A stretch of DNA of 64,000 bases from assembly GCF_030287445.1 (NCBI RefSeq), contig NZ_JASVWB010000001.1, positions 35,183 to 99,182 of the forward strand, given 5' to 3'. Source of the stretch: Streptomyces sp. ALI-76-A (GTDB lineage: Bacteria > Actinomycetota > Actinomycetes > Streptomycetales > Streptomycetaceae). Below, piece by piece: positions 8,333-18,148 of the stretch (the stretch's first letter is position 1; every line of letters begins with the position of its first letter). The position numbers and the translations under genes are program-made. The notes under the pieces were generated by a model. It saw only the letters and a list, made by a program, of their open reading frames with translations, did no database searches and had not been told where the DNA came from.

Positions 8333-8878
8333 ATGAACGCAGGGGAGCGGCCGACAGGATCAGGTGGAAGGATGCTCAACGTCTCGCTGGGCGTCGTGTT
8401 CGCCCTGGGCATCGTCTTCACGGCGTTCATGTTCATGAGCAGTTGGGGCGGCATCTCCTGGGTGTTCTGCTCCGCCGTCTCCATCGTCGTGAGCGGCATC
8501 GCACTGATTCGCGAGCGGCGCAAGTTACTGACCACGGTCGCGGGCCTGGTCGTGACGGCCGCCGCCATCACGGCGTCCCTCAAGGCCGGGGACGACCTGC
8601 CGCAAGAGCCCGCGCCCATCACTGCGCTCGCTCTGTCGGTTCTCGTCGGCTCCGCGATCAGGACGCTGCCGGCGGGACAGGCGGCTGGGATCGCTGTGGG
8701 CGGCGTCGTGGTGACCGCGGTCGTCTGGTCAGACGGGTGGAGCGGCGTGACGAGCGTGGCCACGATGGGGATGCTCGCCGCCCTGCTGACGGGGTTGCTG
8801 CTGCGCAGGCTCGACAACCGCGCGTTGGCCAGAGCCCTGACACAGCAGGAACCCTGGGCCAGCCCGTCGCAGTCCTAG
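8333..8878 (+). CDS. integral membrane protein resembling the membrane half of a sensor kinase
   Basis: A 181-residue protein with five to six hydrophobic segments packed into residues 13-165, including the ALGIVFTAFMFMSSWGG and VVVTAVVWSDGWSGVTSV regions. A short tail LLRRLDNRALARALTQQEPW follows. The spacing resembles the N-terminal membrane region of Streptomyces histidine kinases, where such a tail would continue into a dimerisation domain. No kinase core follows here, so the gene may be a truncated sensor kinase or a free-standing membrane protein. ATG 8333 was chosen; an internal ATG at 8372 next to a GGTGGAAGG is possible. Confidence 0.55.
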   Translation: MNAGERPTGSGGRMLNVSLGVVFALGIVFTAFMFMSSWGGISWVFCSAVSIVVSGIALIRERRKLLTTVAGLVVTAAAITASLKAGDDLPQEPAPITALALSVLVGSAIRTLPAGQAAGIAVGGVVVTAVVWSDGWSGVTSVATMGMLAALLTGLLLRRLDNRALARALTQQEPWASPSQS

Positions 8879-9140
8879 CGGCGAGACGTGAACGCGATGA
8901 GCGCCGCTCGGCCCGCCGCCAGTACCGCGCAGCCGTCCGGCACACCACCCGCGGCCCCGCCGAACGGTGGGGATGTCTCCACGATCCAGCGCCGGGGCAG
9001 CACGATGAATGCAGGTCGCGATCACCTTGATGACAGGCGTATTGCCCGCAGTAAGGTCGCACTGCCGGCAGTGATGGCCTCCGCGCGCACACAGGCGGCT
9101 TGATTAGCAGACTGGCGCTTACCACAGCTCTCGGAGCCTG

Positions 9141-10180
9141 TTGAGATCGACGACGTCGTCAACGGGCGGCGCTTTGGCATCGATCGGCTTGTCGTGGAGC
9201 TGCTCGGCATCCGCCGCCACCTGCCCGGACGTCGCCACGCCCCGTCCCACGCCACTCTCGCCCGGCTCCTGGCCGCCCTCGACGGCGATGCCCTGGACGC
9301 CGCGATCGGCGCCTACCTCGCCGAACGCGGACCACCCCGGCGTCGGCGCCACCGGCCCGGTGCCGCGGCCGGCGATCGCGGTGGACGGCAAAGCGCTGTC
9401 CGGCTCCGCGCACCGGCAGCAGCGCCACCGGCACCTGCTGTCCGCCGTCACCCACGCCCCCACCGTCACCCTGGCCCAGCAGGAGGTGGGCGCCAAGACC
9501 AACGAGACGGCCGCCTTCCGCCCGCTGCTTCAACCACTCGATCTGACCGGCACCGTGGTCACCTTCGACGCCCTGCACACCGTCAAGGACCAGGTGCGCT
9601 GGCTGGTGCAGGAGAAGAAGGCCCACTACATCGCGGTGATCAAGGGAAACCAGCCGACCGCGTCGGCCCAGCTCAAAGCACTGCCCTGGGAACAGGTGCC
9701 CGTAGCGCACACCGTCTCCCAGACCGGGCACGGGCGGCGGGAGTCCCGCTCGGTCAAGACCATGGCCATCGCGGCGAACCTGGGCGGGATCGCCTTCCCC
9801 GAAGCGCGGCTGGCCCTGCGCATCCACCGGCGCCGCCAGGAGAGCGGCAAGCGGCAGACCCGGGAGACGGTCTACGCCGTCACCAGCCTCGATACCCACC
9901 AGGCCAGCCCCGCCGACCTGGGCGGATACGTGCGCGGGCACTGGGGAATCGAAAATTCCAGCCACCACGTCAGAGACGTGGTGTTCGCCGAGGACGCCTC
10001 CACCGTCCACACCGACAACGCGCCGCGGGCAATGGCCGCTCTGCGGAACCTGGCCATCGGCAGGCTGCGGCTGCTGGAGCCGACAACATCGCCAAGACCA
10101 CCCGAGCGATCCGGGACGCACCCGAACACGCCATCTGGATCTGGGGCATCACCGACAGCCCGCTCCTACCGGGAACTTGA
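9141..10180 (+). mobile_element. ISAs1-family transposase relic (two frameshifts, ends not seen)
   Basis: The transposase is spread over two frames. Frame one (from 9194) gives GIRRHLPGRRHAPSHATLA and LLAALDGDALDAAIGAYLAER. The next frame gives AIAVDGKALSGSAH, TKTNE-like GAKTNETAAFRPLL, VVTFDALHTVKDQVRWL, YIAVIKGNQP, GYVRGHWGIENSSHHVRDVV and AMAALRNLAIGRLRLL. Frame one resumes with NIAKTTRAIRDAPEHAI. These blocks are characteristic of ISAs1 transposases, including the DDE region. The first roughly 60 residues and both inverted repeats are missing. The element is inactive. Confidence 0.8.
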
Positions 10181-10455
10181 AGTCGCCCTGCGCACATACC
10201 GCTTCATGACTGCCATCAGTCCACAACATGCCACCCCGTGTCAGCGGCGAGCCCGACCCGCATGGGCCAGTCACCAGCAAAGACATCGCCCCTCTGGCCA
10301 ACCCTCACTGACACGCTCCCACTGAGGCGCAGCCGCCAGATCGCACCTCGTCGGCGTCCGGTACAGAGGGTCGGCGCGACGCTCGCGGGGACGACGGCCG
10401 TGGTGACAAAGCGCTACGACTCCTGATTGCACGTTACGCGTCGACGCATCACTAC

Positions 10456-11553
10456 GTGGGGATGTATGACCTCATGCGGCGAAACTTGAAGCGCTGGTTC
10501 GCTGGCCATACTCTCGCTCTCGCATGGGCAACAGGTGCCCTCGTCATCGGCTTCTTCATCATTTTCTACTGCCAGGGGCCCTGGTGGCTTGACGGTGACC
10601 GCCTGCGTGCGCTCGGCACATCGCAGCCAGCGGCACAGCATGCCGCGCTGGACCGCAACCGATCACAGATCCTGAAGATCGCAGCAGGAGCCGGCGCTTT
10701 CACAGCCCTTGTCTACACAGCACGCAAACACACCCTCGACCGCAGCTCGCATGCTCTCGATGAGCAGGCACAAATGACCGACCGCTACATCAAGGCCGTG
10801 GAGCAACTCGCCTCACCAGCCGCCGACGTGCGCCTCGGCGGGATTTACGCACTGGGCAGGATAACCACCGACTCGCCCGCAGATCGTCTGATGGTACGTG
10901 AGGTGCTCGCCGCCTACTTACGACACCACTCCCCCACGACCGAGCCTGACGAGAGCGCGCCACGCACGCCTAATCCCCACCACCGGCAGAGTGTCGACAT
11001 CGGAGCCTCGCTGACCGTACTCGCACGGAGCACGGGCGAGCGCGGCGACTCCCGTCTCGATCTACGGCATAGTCACCTTGACGGCATTGAGATCATCGGG
11101 GGGAACGGCCTTAACCGCGCCAACATTGCCGTCTCCTGCCTCTACAGAATCAATTGGGTGAACCTGTCACTCAAGGAAACCAACTTTTACCGCTGTAACC
11201 TCGTCCGCGCAGGGATCCTCAGCTGCGACGTCAGCGGAGCGCACTTGGTGGAAGCCAACATGGAGCGGGCTCTGCTCTACGACAGCACCTTCGACGGCAC
11301 CATCTTCCTCGGCGCGAATCTCACCGGAGCCAACCTCCTGAAGGCCGACCTCTCAGGCGCACTGCACTTGACCGCAGAGCAACTTTCAACCGCGGGGATC
11401 GGCCTCTCCACCAAGCTTCCCCTTCATCTCCAGGACGACGCGTGGGTGCAAGCGCGCCTGACCGAATGTGCCACCTGGGCACCACAGTGGGATTGGGACA
11501 GCCTGTTGCCTCCGCCCCCAGCGCCGACGGGGTCTGTCAAACGAGCGGTGTAA
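10456..11553 (+). CDS. membrane-anchored pentapeptide-repeat protein, C-terminus altered by an IS end
   Basis: A protein of about 365 residues with an N-terminal transmembrane helix (residues 19-41, LALAWATGALVIGFFIIFYC) and possibly a second near 75. A helical segment follows around the conserved YIKAVEQLASPAADVRLGGI, the block that usually precedes pentapeptide repeats in actinobacterial proteins. The repeats themselves are A(N/D)LXX-like, for example GANLTGANLLKADLSGA near 290-305. The function is unknown; related proteins are often fused to or encoded with signalling or transport systems. GTG 10456 or ATG 10462 may be the start. The last codons (GSVKRAV) are read from the terminal repeat of the adjoining IS256 relic, so the natural C-terminus has been lost. 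Confidence 0.75.
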   Translation: MGMYDLMRRNLKRWFAGHTLALAWATGALVIGFFIIFYCQGPWWLDGDRLRALGTSQPAAQHAALDRNRSQILKIAAGAGAFTALVYTARKHTLDRSSHALDEQAQMTDRYIKAVEQLASPAADVRLGGIYALGRITTDSPADRLMVREVLAAYLRHHSPTTEPDESAPRTPNPHHRQSVDIGASLTVLARSTGERGDSRLDLRHSHLDGIEIIGGNGLNRANIAVSCLYRINWVNLSLKETNFYRCNLVRAGILSCDVSGAHLVEANMERALLYDSTFDGTIFLGANLTGANLLKADLSGALHLTAEQLSTAGIGLSTKLPLHLQDDAWVQARLTECATWAPQWDWDSLLPPPPAPTGSVKRAV

Positions 11554-12060
11554 CTGGGGTTGTTGAGGGTTATTGACGGGCTGCGGAGAGGCGGCCGTCG
11601 AAGGTGATGTCGAAGGCGTTCAGTGCGGTCTTCCAGCGCATGGTCCAGCGAGCCTGGCCCTTTCCGGTGGGATCGAGCGACATGATCGCCATGTAGACGC
11701 ACTTCAACGCGGCCTGCTCGTTGGGGAAGTGACCGCGGGCTTTGACCGCCCGACGGATCCTGGCGTTGACGGACTCGATGGCGTTGGTCGTGCAGACGAT
11801 CCGGCGGATCTCGGTGTCGAAGCGGAGGAACGGGGTGAACTCTTCCCACGCGTTCTCCCAGAGCCGCACGATCGCCGGATACTTCCGGCCCCAGGCGTCG
11901 GCGAACTCCGCGAACCGCTCCAGGGCGGCCTCCTCGGTCGGCGCTGTGTAGACGGGCTTGAGGAGCTTGGCGATCTTGTCCCAGTCCAGGCGGGCGGCAT
12001 AGCGGAAGGAGTTCCGCAGCAGGTGCACCACGCAGGTCTGCACGATCGTCTTTGGCCAGA
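11529..12060 (-). mobile_element. IS256-family element, 3' half (split by IS21)
   Basis: Minus-strand coding runs from WPKTIVQTCVVHLLRNSFRY through TTNAIESVNARIRRAVKARG to a stop at 11570. This is the C-terminal part of an IS256-type (mutator-like) DDE transposase, including the catalytic-Glu region and its AIESVN block. The outer end GGGTCTGTCAAACG at about 11530 looks like the terminal repeat. The other transposase piece lies at 16962-17220. The two join exactly when the IS21 element between them and one target-duplication copy are removed. Confidence 0.85.
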
Positions 12061-12114
12061 TGTCGGCGTACGAGCTGAAGTGCAGAGTCGTGTACGGATG
12101 AACGTGCAGAGGTG

Positions 12115-12885
12115 TCAGGCGACTTCGATTTCGCGCTCGATGGCTTTGAGGCGGTTCTTCAGGCGGTAGCTCGGGCCGTTGATGGAGATCACTTCGCAGT
12201 GGTGCAGGAGGCGGTCGAGGATGGCGGTGGCGAGGACCTCGTCGCCGAAGACCTGGCCCCATTCGCTGAAGGTCTTGTTCGAGGTGAGGATGATCGAGCC
12301 CTTCTCGTAACGCTTGGAGATCACCTGGAAGACCAGGTTCGCCTCGGCTCGCTCGAGGGGCTGGTAGCCGACTTCGTCGACCACGAGAACGGTGGGCCGC
12401 AGGTAGGTGCCGAGTTTCCTGGCAAGCCGTCCGGTCTCCTCGGCGGCTTTGAGGTTGCGGACCATGTCGTCGAGGCTGGTGAAGTAGATCGAGTAGCCAG
12501 CCCGGCAGGCCGCGACCGCGAGAGCAACGGCGATATGCGTCTTGCCGACCCCGGGCGGCCCCAGCAGGGCCGCGTTCGCCTTGCCCTCGACGAAGGACAA
12601 GGTGGCCAGGTCCTTGACCTTGCGCGGGTCGAGGTCGGGCTGGAAGGAGAAGTCGTACTCGTCGAGCGTCTTGTGGTGCGGCAGCCGGGACAGCCGCAGA
12701 CCTTGGCGGAAACGTCGGTCGTCACGGACGGCGAGTTCCTCGGAGAGGACCAGGTCGAGGAAGTCGAGGTAGCCCATCTTCGCCTCGTCGGCCCGCCGGG
12801 TGTACTCGTTGATGGTCTCCGCCAGGTGGGGCAGGCCGAGCTTGCCGGCCGTGGTGCGGATGCGGTTGCCGGTCAGCTCGCTCAA
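12115..12885 (-). CDS. istB: IstB-like ATP-binding helper of IS21 transposition
   Basis: A 256-residue AAA+ ATPase of normal IstB length. It has an N-terminal helical part (LPHLAETINEYTRRADEAKM), Walker A LLGPPGVGKTHIA, Walker B VLVVDEVGYQP and sensor ILTSNKTFSEWGQVFGD. IstB is the target-selection ATPase that works with the IstA transposase. ATG 12885 overlaps the istA stop by four bases (ATGA), the usual IS21 operon arrangement. The gene looks intact. Confidence 0.92.
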   Translation of the reverse strand: MSELTGNRIRTTAGKLGLPHLAETINEYTRRADEAKMGYLDFLDLVLSEELAVRDDRRFRQGLRLSRLPHHKTLDEYDFSFQPDLDPRKVKDLATLSFVEGKANAALLGPPGVGKTHIAVALAVAACRAGYSIYFTSLDDMVRNLKAAEETGRLARKLGTYLRPTVLVVDEVGYQPLERAEANLVFQVISKRYEKGSIILTSNKTFSEWGQVFGDEVLATAILDRLLHHCEVISINGPSYRLKNRLKAIEREIEVA

Positions 12886-13861
12886 GACGACTCCTTCGTC
12901 GCTCGCCTGGTGGTGAAGGGCCGGGTCCCGGTCAGCTCGTCATAGACCGACAGCGGTCGGCGGCCGACTTCGATCTGGGTGGCCGCGGCCCGGTTCAGCA
13001 GGGCCTGCAGCGGCCCGGCCGCCTCGCCCGGGGGCGGTTGGTGCCGGGTCCGGGGCGGGACGTCACCTGTGGTGGTCCGGCGGCCCTTGCCGGTGGGCAG
13101 GCCGTCCCAGTGGCTCTCTTCGACGACACGCGTCCCGCGGCCGACCGCCCGCGGGTGCATCGCCAGCAGCGTTTGGCCGCTGCCGTCAGGAGCGGTCGAG
13201 TGGAGCATGACCTGCGACTTCGTGGCCCGGATCTCGACCAGCTGGCGGGGGCGGACTCGACGGGCGGGCACCGAGTAGAGGTTGCCACCGAAGGCGACCA
13301 GACAGTCTTTGCCGACCGGCCGCAGGTGCCGCTCGGCCACCAGATACGGCGTCGGCGGCAGTGGTTTGAGGGCCGCGTGGTCACGGGCCGCCCGCTCGCC
13401 GATGACCTCCCGGTGCGTCTTGTGGATCTGAGCTCGCCGCTGCGGCACCCAGGACAGGAAGGCGGCGTCCATCTCCTCGATGGAGGAGAAGGCCCGTCCG
13501 GACAGGACATGGTCGCGGACGATCAGCACCTGCCGTTCAACACGGCCCTTGCCGGTGGGCCGGTAGGCGGCCAGCACATCGATATCGAAGTCGTAGTGGC
13601 CGGCGAAGCCGACCGCCTCCGGATGCAGCGGAACGGCCTCACCAGGGGCGACGTGCCGGCGGACCACGGTCTTGGTGCGGTCGTAGACGATCGTCATCGG
13701 CACCCCGCCGAAGTGGGCAAACGCCCGGCAGTGGCAGTCGAAGAAGGTCTGAAGGTCCTGGCAGGTGGTGAAGCAGCAGAACGGATCACGCGAGTACGAC
13801 AAGGTCATGTGGAACGAGTAGACCTTCGCGATGCCCACGTGGGCGAGGACCTTGCCCTCGT
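12882..13861 (-). CDS. istA: IstA transposase, 3' exon
   Basis: The downstream exon of the intron-split IS21 transposase. From the splice point it reads DEGKVLAHVGIAKVYSFHMT, FFDCHCRAFAHFGGVPMTIVYD, VLAAYRPTGKGRVERQV and on to the C-terminal beta-barrel region, ending at 12882. It contains the retroviral-type integrase core, including the D-x(n)-E portion around PTGKGRVERQ. Precise removal of the intron joins it to the 5' exon at 16396 in frame (QVDWG then DEGK). Without splicing, only a truncated transposase can be made. Confidence 0.88.
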
Positions 13862-13901
13862 GTCGGGTAGGAGCGCCGCATTGCTGCGGCGCTCCCTCCT
13901 C

Positions 13902-13937
13902 AGAACCGGGCTAGCAGGTTTCCCCGCACCACGGCTC
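13902..13937 (-). ncRNA. group II intron domain V (catalytic hairpin)
   Basis: Minus-strand sequence beginning GAGCCGTGGTGCGGGGAAAC and ending GCCCGGTTCT. It folds as two stems separated by a bulge and closed by a GAAA loop, with the AGC triad near its start. This is the most conserved, catalytic part of group II introns. Confidence 0.85.
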
Positions 13938-13955
13938 AAGCAAGCCCCGAGGGCG

Positions 13956-15728
13956 TCACGAGAGTGCAACTACTGCTGGTTTCCTGCGGTTTCGGGCCCG
14001 AAGGCCGCGATGGCAGGAGGCGTGCACAAGGCATGTTCGGTTCCCGTCCGACGTGTCGTGCCGTCCGTGCAGAGTGAGATAGTCGGCGGCTATCGCCCTC
14101 TTGACGACGTTCAACCACCATCGCTCCCATTCCTGAGGCGACTGCGGTGGCTGATCGGCGGTGAGAAGGTGCTCCCCGCAGAGCGGACAACGACCGTCCT
14201 GTTTGGCGAGCAGGCGCAAGTTGTAGTTGTCCAGCGGGGGTTTGACCTTTCGTCGCCGCTTGACCCAGTAGTCCGTCAGCTCGGGATCGTCGGGTGACGC
14301 CCCGCCTGCGATCAACTGGTGCCGAACGATGTTCGTCCAGGAGAACTTGAGCAGAATCGGGATCTCGCCGCGGTCGTTGAGCACGTTGGCGCGATCTCCG
14401 AACACCCACCGGTCGTTCCTGAACTTGTTGAACCTGCCGAAGTAGCGTCGAACGATCCACTTCTTCGACTTGTTGGGATGCATGCGTCTGGCCCACCGGT
14501 AGGTGAGCCACCACACGTAGTGATCCAGCGCCGTAAAGATCCTGCTGGACACCACCCCCCGGTAGTAGGCAGCCCAGCCCCGCACGATCGGGTTGAGCTT
14601 GGCGATGACAGCCGTCGCGTTCAAGCCGCGCAGACAGCGCACCTCGTCCGCGAGCCTCTTCCGGATGCGCCTGACCGCCTCCGCACTCGGTTTGATCAGC
14701 AGCTTGCCGCGTCGATAGCGGCGGACGTTGAACCCGAGAAAGTTGAAGCCCTCTTCGAGGTGGACGATGCGCGTCTTGTCCTCGTTGAAGACCAGCCCCC
14801 GAGGCGCCAGCCACTCCGCAAGCTGTGCCTTGACCTGCTCGGCCTGCTGCCTGGAATGACAGCAGGCGACCATGTCGTCGGCGTATCTCACCAAGATCGG
14901 AGAGCCCGCCACCACATCCCCGGCGTGAGTGCCGGTCATGAGATAGCGGACCCCTGCGGCCTCCTCCAGCCCGTGGAGGGCCACGTTCATCAACAGCGGG
15001 CTGATCACGCCGCCTTGAGGAGAGCCCTCCTCGGTCGGCGTGAACTGCCCTTTGTCGACCACTCCGGCCTTCAGCCATCGCTCGATCAGATCTCTGGCCG
15101 GGAACGAACCGAGCGAGTCGAGTAGCCGAGCGTGGCCGATCTTGTCGAACGCAGCGGACAGATCAGCATCCAGGATCCACAACCGGCGGGCGCGTGGCCC
15201 GCTGAGCGTGGAGAACAGGGAGCCGATCGCGTCGGCGCAGCTTCGCCCGGGGCGGAACCCGTAGGAACGGGGCTCGAACCGGGCTTCCCACTCGGGCTCC
15301 AGTGCGCTGCGGACCCGTGCCTGATGACAGCGGTCCAAGATCACGGGAATGCCGAGCGGTCTCTGCTTTCCATTGGCCTTCGGAATGTACACACGGCGCA
15401 CGGGCATGGGGTCCCAGGACGAACGCGTGCGGTGCACCCGCACCGCGACCGCCGCCCTGGCCTCGGGGGACAAAGCTGTCTCCCCGTCGATCCCGGCCGT
15501 CCGGCGCCCAGCGTTGCGCTGAGTGACCTGCCGCACGCTGACCAGCGTGTTCGACCAGGACCTCAGCATCAGTTTCTGCAAGGATCGGACCTGGGCCCAG
15601 TCCTCTTCTCGTGTCGCCTTGAAGATCCTTCGCCGCAGCCTCACTACGTTCTCCTCGTGAGTCCGCCAGACAATGGCGTCCCAGTCGAGAACGTCCTCGG
15701 GTCCGTTCACCACGATGGTGTCCAACAT
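13956..15728 (-). CDS. group II intron reverse transcriptase/maturase with HNH endonuclease domain
   Basis: A 590-residue intron-encoded protein of full length. The reverse transcriptase covers about residues 60-340 with [57 protein letters not shown], catalytic [10 protein letters not shown] and [11 protein letters not shown] maturase/thumb X domain ([20 protein letters not shown]) follows, then a C-terminal HNH-type nuclease (CPLCGEHLL plus [21 protein letters not shown]). It assists splicing and carries out target-primed reverse transcription into new DNA sites. All key motifs are intact, so the intron may still be active. Confidence 0.93.
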   Translation of the reverse strand: MLDTIVVNGPEDVLDWDAIVWRTHEENVVRLRRRIFKATREEDWAQVRSLQKLMLRSWSNTLVSVRQVTQRNAGRRTAGIDGETALSPEARAAVAVRVHRTRSSWDPMPVRRVYIPKANGKQRPLGIPVILDRCHQARVRSALEPEWEARFEPRSYGFRPGRSCADAIGSLFSTLSGPRARRLWILDADLSAAFDKIGHARLLDSLGSFPARDLIERWLKAGVVDKGQFTPTEEGSPQGGVISPLLMNVALHGLEEAAGVRYLMTGTHAGDVVAGSPILVRYADDMVACCHSRQQAEQVKAQLAEWLAPRGLVFNEDKTRIVHLEEGFNFLGFNVRRYRRGKLLIKPSAEAVRRIRKRLADEVRCLRGLNATAVIAKLNPIVRGWAAYYRGVVSSRIFTALDHYVWWLTYRWARRMHPNKSKKWIVRRYFGRFNKFRNDRWVFGDRANVLNDRGEIPILLKFSWTNIVRHQLIAGGASPDDPELTDYWVKRRRKVKPPLDNYNLRLLAKQDGRCPLCGEHLLTADQPPQSPQEWERWWLNVVKRAIAADYLTLHGRHDTSDGNRTCLVHASCHRGLRARNRRKPAVVALS

Positions 15729-16395
15729 GTCCCTCGGTTCGAGAGGCGCTCGGCCTCGGCGTTCAAAGGCTCACCAGCCCACGTCAGCGCCCTTTCGGGC
15801 CCGGTCGCCTGACCGGCATCCGGCCGGTTCCCCGTGACAGCCGCCTGGAGAGGCAGTCGTGGTGTCACGAGTCCCGTTGCCTTTCGGCAGCCGACATCCG
15901 CTTCTTGGGCATCCTGTCCCGCCGAGGGCTTCCGCCCCTCTTGCGATCGGCCTACCGAGCCAGATGGCCCGGACCCCGACGGGGTTTCCACGTTCCGCGC
16001 ATACGAGACGCGACCGGGGAGGGCGCCCCCTAAACCCCGGGACCAGCGGTGTTCTTGCGACCGACGGGGCAGGCTTCGGTCGCCGCTCGCCGCCTCTTCC
16101 AGCGGCCAGGTCCTATCGCCCGGTGTTCTTTCCGTCTCTCCGGGCTTGTCGATGACGAGGCATCACAGGGGGTTCACTCGCGTTCGCCCGTCCGGCCTTC
16201 TCCTTGCCCGGTTGCTCCCCCTGACGGATCGGGGGCCCTTGGGCGTCTTCCCTGAGCTTCGCACCCTCAGCGGGCAGGACCCGCGAGCGCACGTCAGGGC
16301 GGAGATAGGTCTCGAACACTGACCAAGAACTACGCAACCGGCATGACCGGCCTCCAATCTGCGAGTTCACTCATATGCGCGACTTCGTGTCGCAC

Positions 16396-16834
16396 CGCCC
16401 CAGTCGACCTGGGCCTGGGCGCCCGGGATGACCTCGAACCGGCGGTGCATCCCCGCCAGTTCCTTGGGCGTGATGCCGAGTTCCTCGGCGATTCTGGGCC
16501 GGGCCGTCTGAACGTAGAGCTTGGTCCGCTGGTAGTTGCCGGTGAACCCGTACTCCGTGGCCAGCCGCTCGTGGATGACGGCGGCCTTCATCAGGATCTC
16601 CGCCCGAAGCATCGAGTCGATCAGCGGCGCGAACTCGTCGATCACCCTCGCCCGGGACCGCCCGCTCGATGACCTGCGTGGAGGTGACACGGGCCCGTCG
16701 GCGGACAAGTACTTGCTGACCGTCCGCCAGTTGAGTCCGGTCTCTTTGGCGACCTCCGACAAGCTCATGGCACCAGACTCGACCAGCCCGCGAAAACGCC
16801 GCAATTCCAGCCAGCGTTGCGGATCCAGGACCAC
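16396..16834 (-). CDS. istA: IstA transposase, 5' exon
   Basis: The N-terminal exon of the IS21 transposase. It starts at GTG 16834 and contains the helix-turn-helix SLSEVAKETGLNWRTVSKYL and the region AAVIHERLATEYGFTGNYQR. It ends in GAQAQVDWG, the first Asp of the catalytic core, where the group II intron interrupts codon Asp/Gly. Unspliced translation would add a dozen intron-encoded residues (ATRSRAYE) and stop near 16367. It joins with 12882-13861 to make a full-length IstA. Confidence 0.87.
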
Positions 16835-16956
16835 GGACCACCCCTCTCTGCAACCTCAGCAACAGGCAGCAGAGTGCCGAGCATCGTCCCTCAACACATC
16901 AAGAACCCTGCACGTTCATCCGTACGCGGCTATGTACGTTCACGTGTACGCCGACA

Positions 16957-17220
16957 CCAGACCGTCTCGACCGCCTCGGGCAGGCCCTTGAGCCCGTCGC
17001 AGACCAGCATCAGCACGTCGTTCACGCCGCGGTTCTTGATCTCGGTGAGGATGTGCATCCAGTGCTTGGCGCCCTCACCGCCGTCGCCGGCCCACAGCCC
17101 GAGGATCTCCCGCCGGCCCTCAACGGTGACGGCCAGGGCCACGTAGATGGGACGGTTGGCGACGGCGCCGTCGCCGTCGCGGATCTTCACGTGGATCGCG
17201 TCGATGAAGACCACCGGATA
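16957..17220 (-). mobile_element. IS256-family element, middle part (split by IS21)
   Basis: Minus-strand coding AVYPVVFIDAIHVKIRDGDG, NRPIYVALAVTVEGRREILG, DGGEGAKHWMHILTEIKNRG and MLVCDGLKGLPEAVETVW. It carries the first catalytic Asp region of an IS256 transposase. It continues into the 3' half at 11529-12060 across the IS21 insertion. The N-terminal third and the other IS end are missing, because the sequence changes to an unrelated plus-strand gene fragment at about 17220. Confidence 0.83.
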
Positions 17221-17572
17221 GACGGCTATCTCTCGCGCTACTGCCTGGAAGGATCCGACGGCCGAACGATCCTCAATTACGCCCAGTGGACCAACAGCGA
17301 CGCCCACCGGGCCTTCGCTGCCAACCCCCAGAACCAGCAGACCCTCGGCAACGCGATCCAGAGCATGTTCACAGCCGGCCCGCCCGGCCGCTATACGCTC
17401 CATCGCTCCATCGCCCTGCGCGAGGCCGCCGTTCGATACTTCACCACGGCGTCCTACGACACGGAAGATTCTGCAACCGCCCGTGAACTCGCCGACACGT
17501 TGGCCGCTCAAAGCACCGCCGCCGCACCATCCGAGCTGGTCGCTGAGCACTTCCACATCAGCGAGGACGGCC
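17221..17572 (+). pseudogene. antibiotic-biosynthesis-monooxygenase (ABM)-like protein fragment
   Basis: The plus-strand frame reads DGYLSRYCLEGSDGRTILNY, AQWTNSDAHRAF, HRSIALREAAVRYFTTASYD and LVAEHFHISEDG. The first block is the second half of an ABM (dimeric ferredoxin-like) domain; the family contains small monooxygenases and related proteins. The start was lost to the IS256 relic on the left, and the end was cut by the truncated IS21 at about 17572. It is therefore a double-ended fragment and non-functional. Confidence 0.65.
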
Positions 17573-18148
17573 AGCCGAGGCTCCGTCCTCGGGCAGCGGG
17601 AGGTAGCCCAGCTCGTCGATGATCAGGAGCTTGGGGCCGGCGAAGAAGTTCATGCAGGTCTTCCACCGGCCCTCGAGGGCGGCCTTGTGGCACTTGGCCG
17701 CCAGTTCGGCAGCGGTGGTGAAGTAGACGCGGTGTCCGGCTTCGACCGCGGCCCGGCCGAGGGCGACGGACAGCATGGTCTTGCCGACCCCGGGCGGCCC
17801 GACGAACAGGACGTTGGAGGCGTCGTCGAGGAAGCGCAAGGTGGCCAGGTCCCGGATGAGTTTCTCGTCGACGCCCGGCTGGGCGGCGAAATCGAAGTCG
17901 TTGAGGGTCCAGGGCTCGGGCAGGCAGGCGAAACGCAGCCGGGCGGCGAGCCGGCGGGCCTCGGTGGCCTCGACCTCGATCTCCAGCAGTCGTTCCAGTG
18001 CCGCGGTCAGCGACATCCGTTCGGTGCGGGCCTGGTCCAGGACCCGGTTCAACGCCTCGGCGGCATCGTTGAGTTTGAGGTAGGACAGATGGCCTCGCAG
18101 CTGCTGGAAGCGGCGTGCTTCGCTCATCTGCATGGGCGACGTACTCAC
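17573..18148 (-). pseudogene. istB: IstB-like ATPase, C-terminally truncated
   Basis: Starts at ATG 18148 (MSTSPMQMSEARRFQQLRGH) and carries Walker A FVGPPGVGKTMLSVALGRAA and Walker B LLIIDELGYLPLPEDG. Homology stops abruptly at about 17573, where a fragment of the ABM gene begins. About 70 C-terminal residues, including the sensor and arginine-finger regions, are missing. ATG 18148 overlaps the istA stop. Confidence 0.82.

Larger units (their letters stand above)
13862..16395 (-). mobile_element. group II intron inserted in istA
   Basis: The intron lies in the same sense as istA. Its 5' end (minus strand, 16395) is GTGCGACACGAAG, matching the GUGYG consensus. Its 3' end at 13862 is CCGAC, fitting the AY rule. 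Near the 3' end are a domain V hairpin with a GAAA tetraloop (13902-13937) and a domain VI-like hairpin (13870-13895). Its maturase/reverse transcriptase is encoded at 13956-15728. The region 15729-16395 has no gene and should fold as domains I-III. Exon joining restores the IstA frame exactly. Confidence 0.9.
12061..16956 (-). mobile_element. complete IS21-family element containing a group II intron
   Basis: The ends are inverted repeats beginning TGTCGGCGTAC at 12061 and ending GTACGCCGACA at 16956. A second conserved block, TACGGATGAACGTGCAG, lies inside each end. The element is flanked by a 5-bp target duplication CCAGA (12056-12060 and 16957-16961). It encodes istB (12115-12885) and istA, the latter divided by the intron at 13862-16395. 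Without the intron the element is about 2.36 kb, normal for IS21. It inserted inside an IS256 transposase gene between the codons for ETVW and PKTIVQ. Confidence 0.9.
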
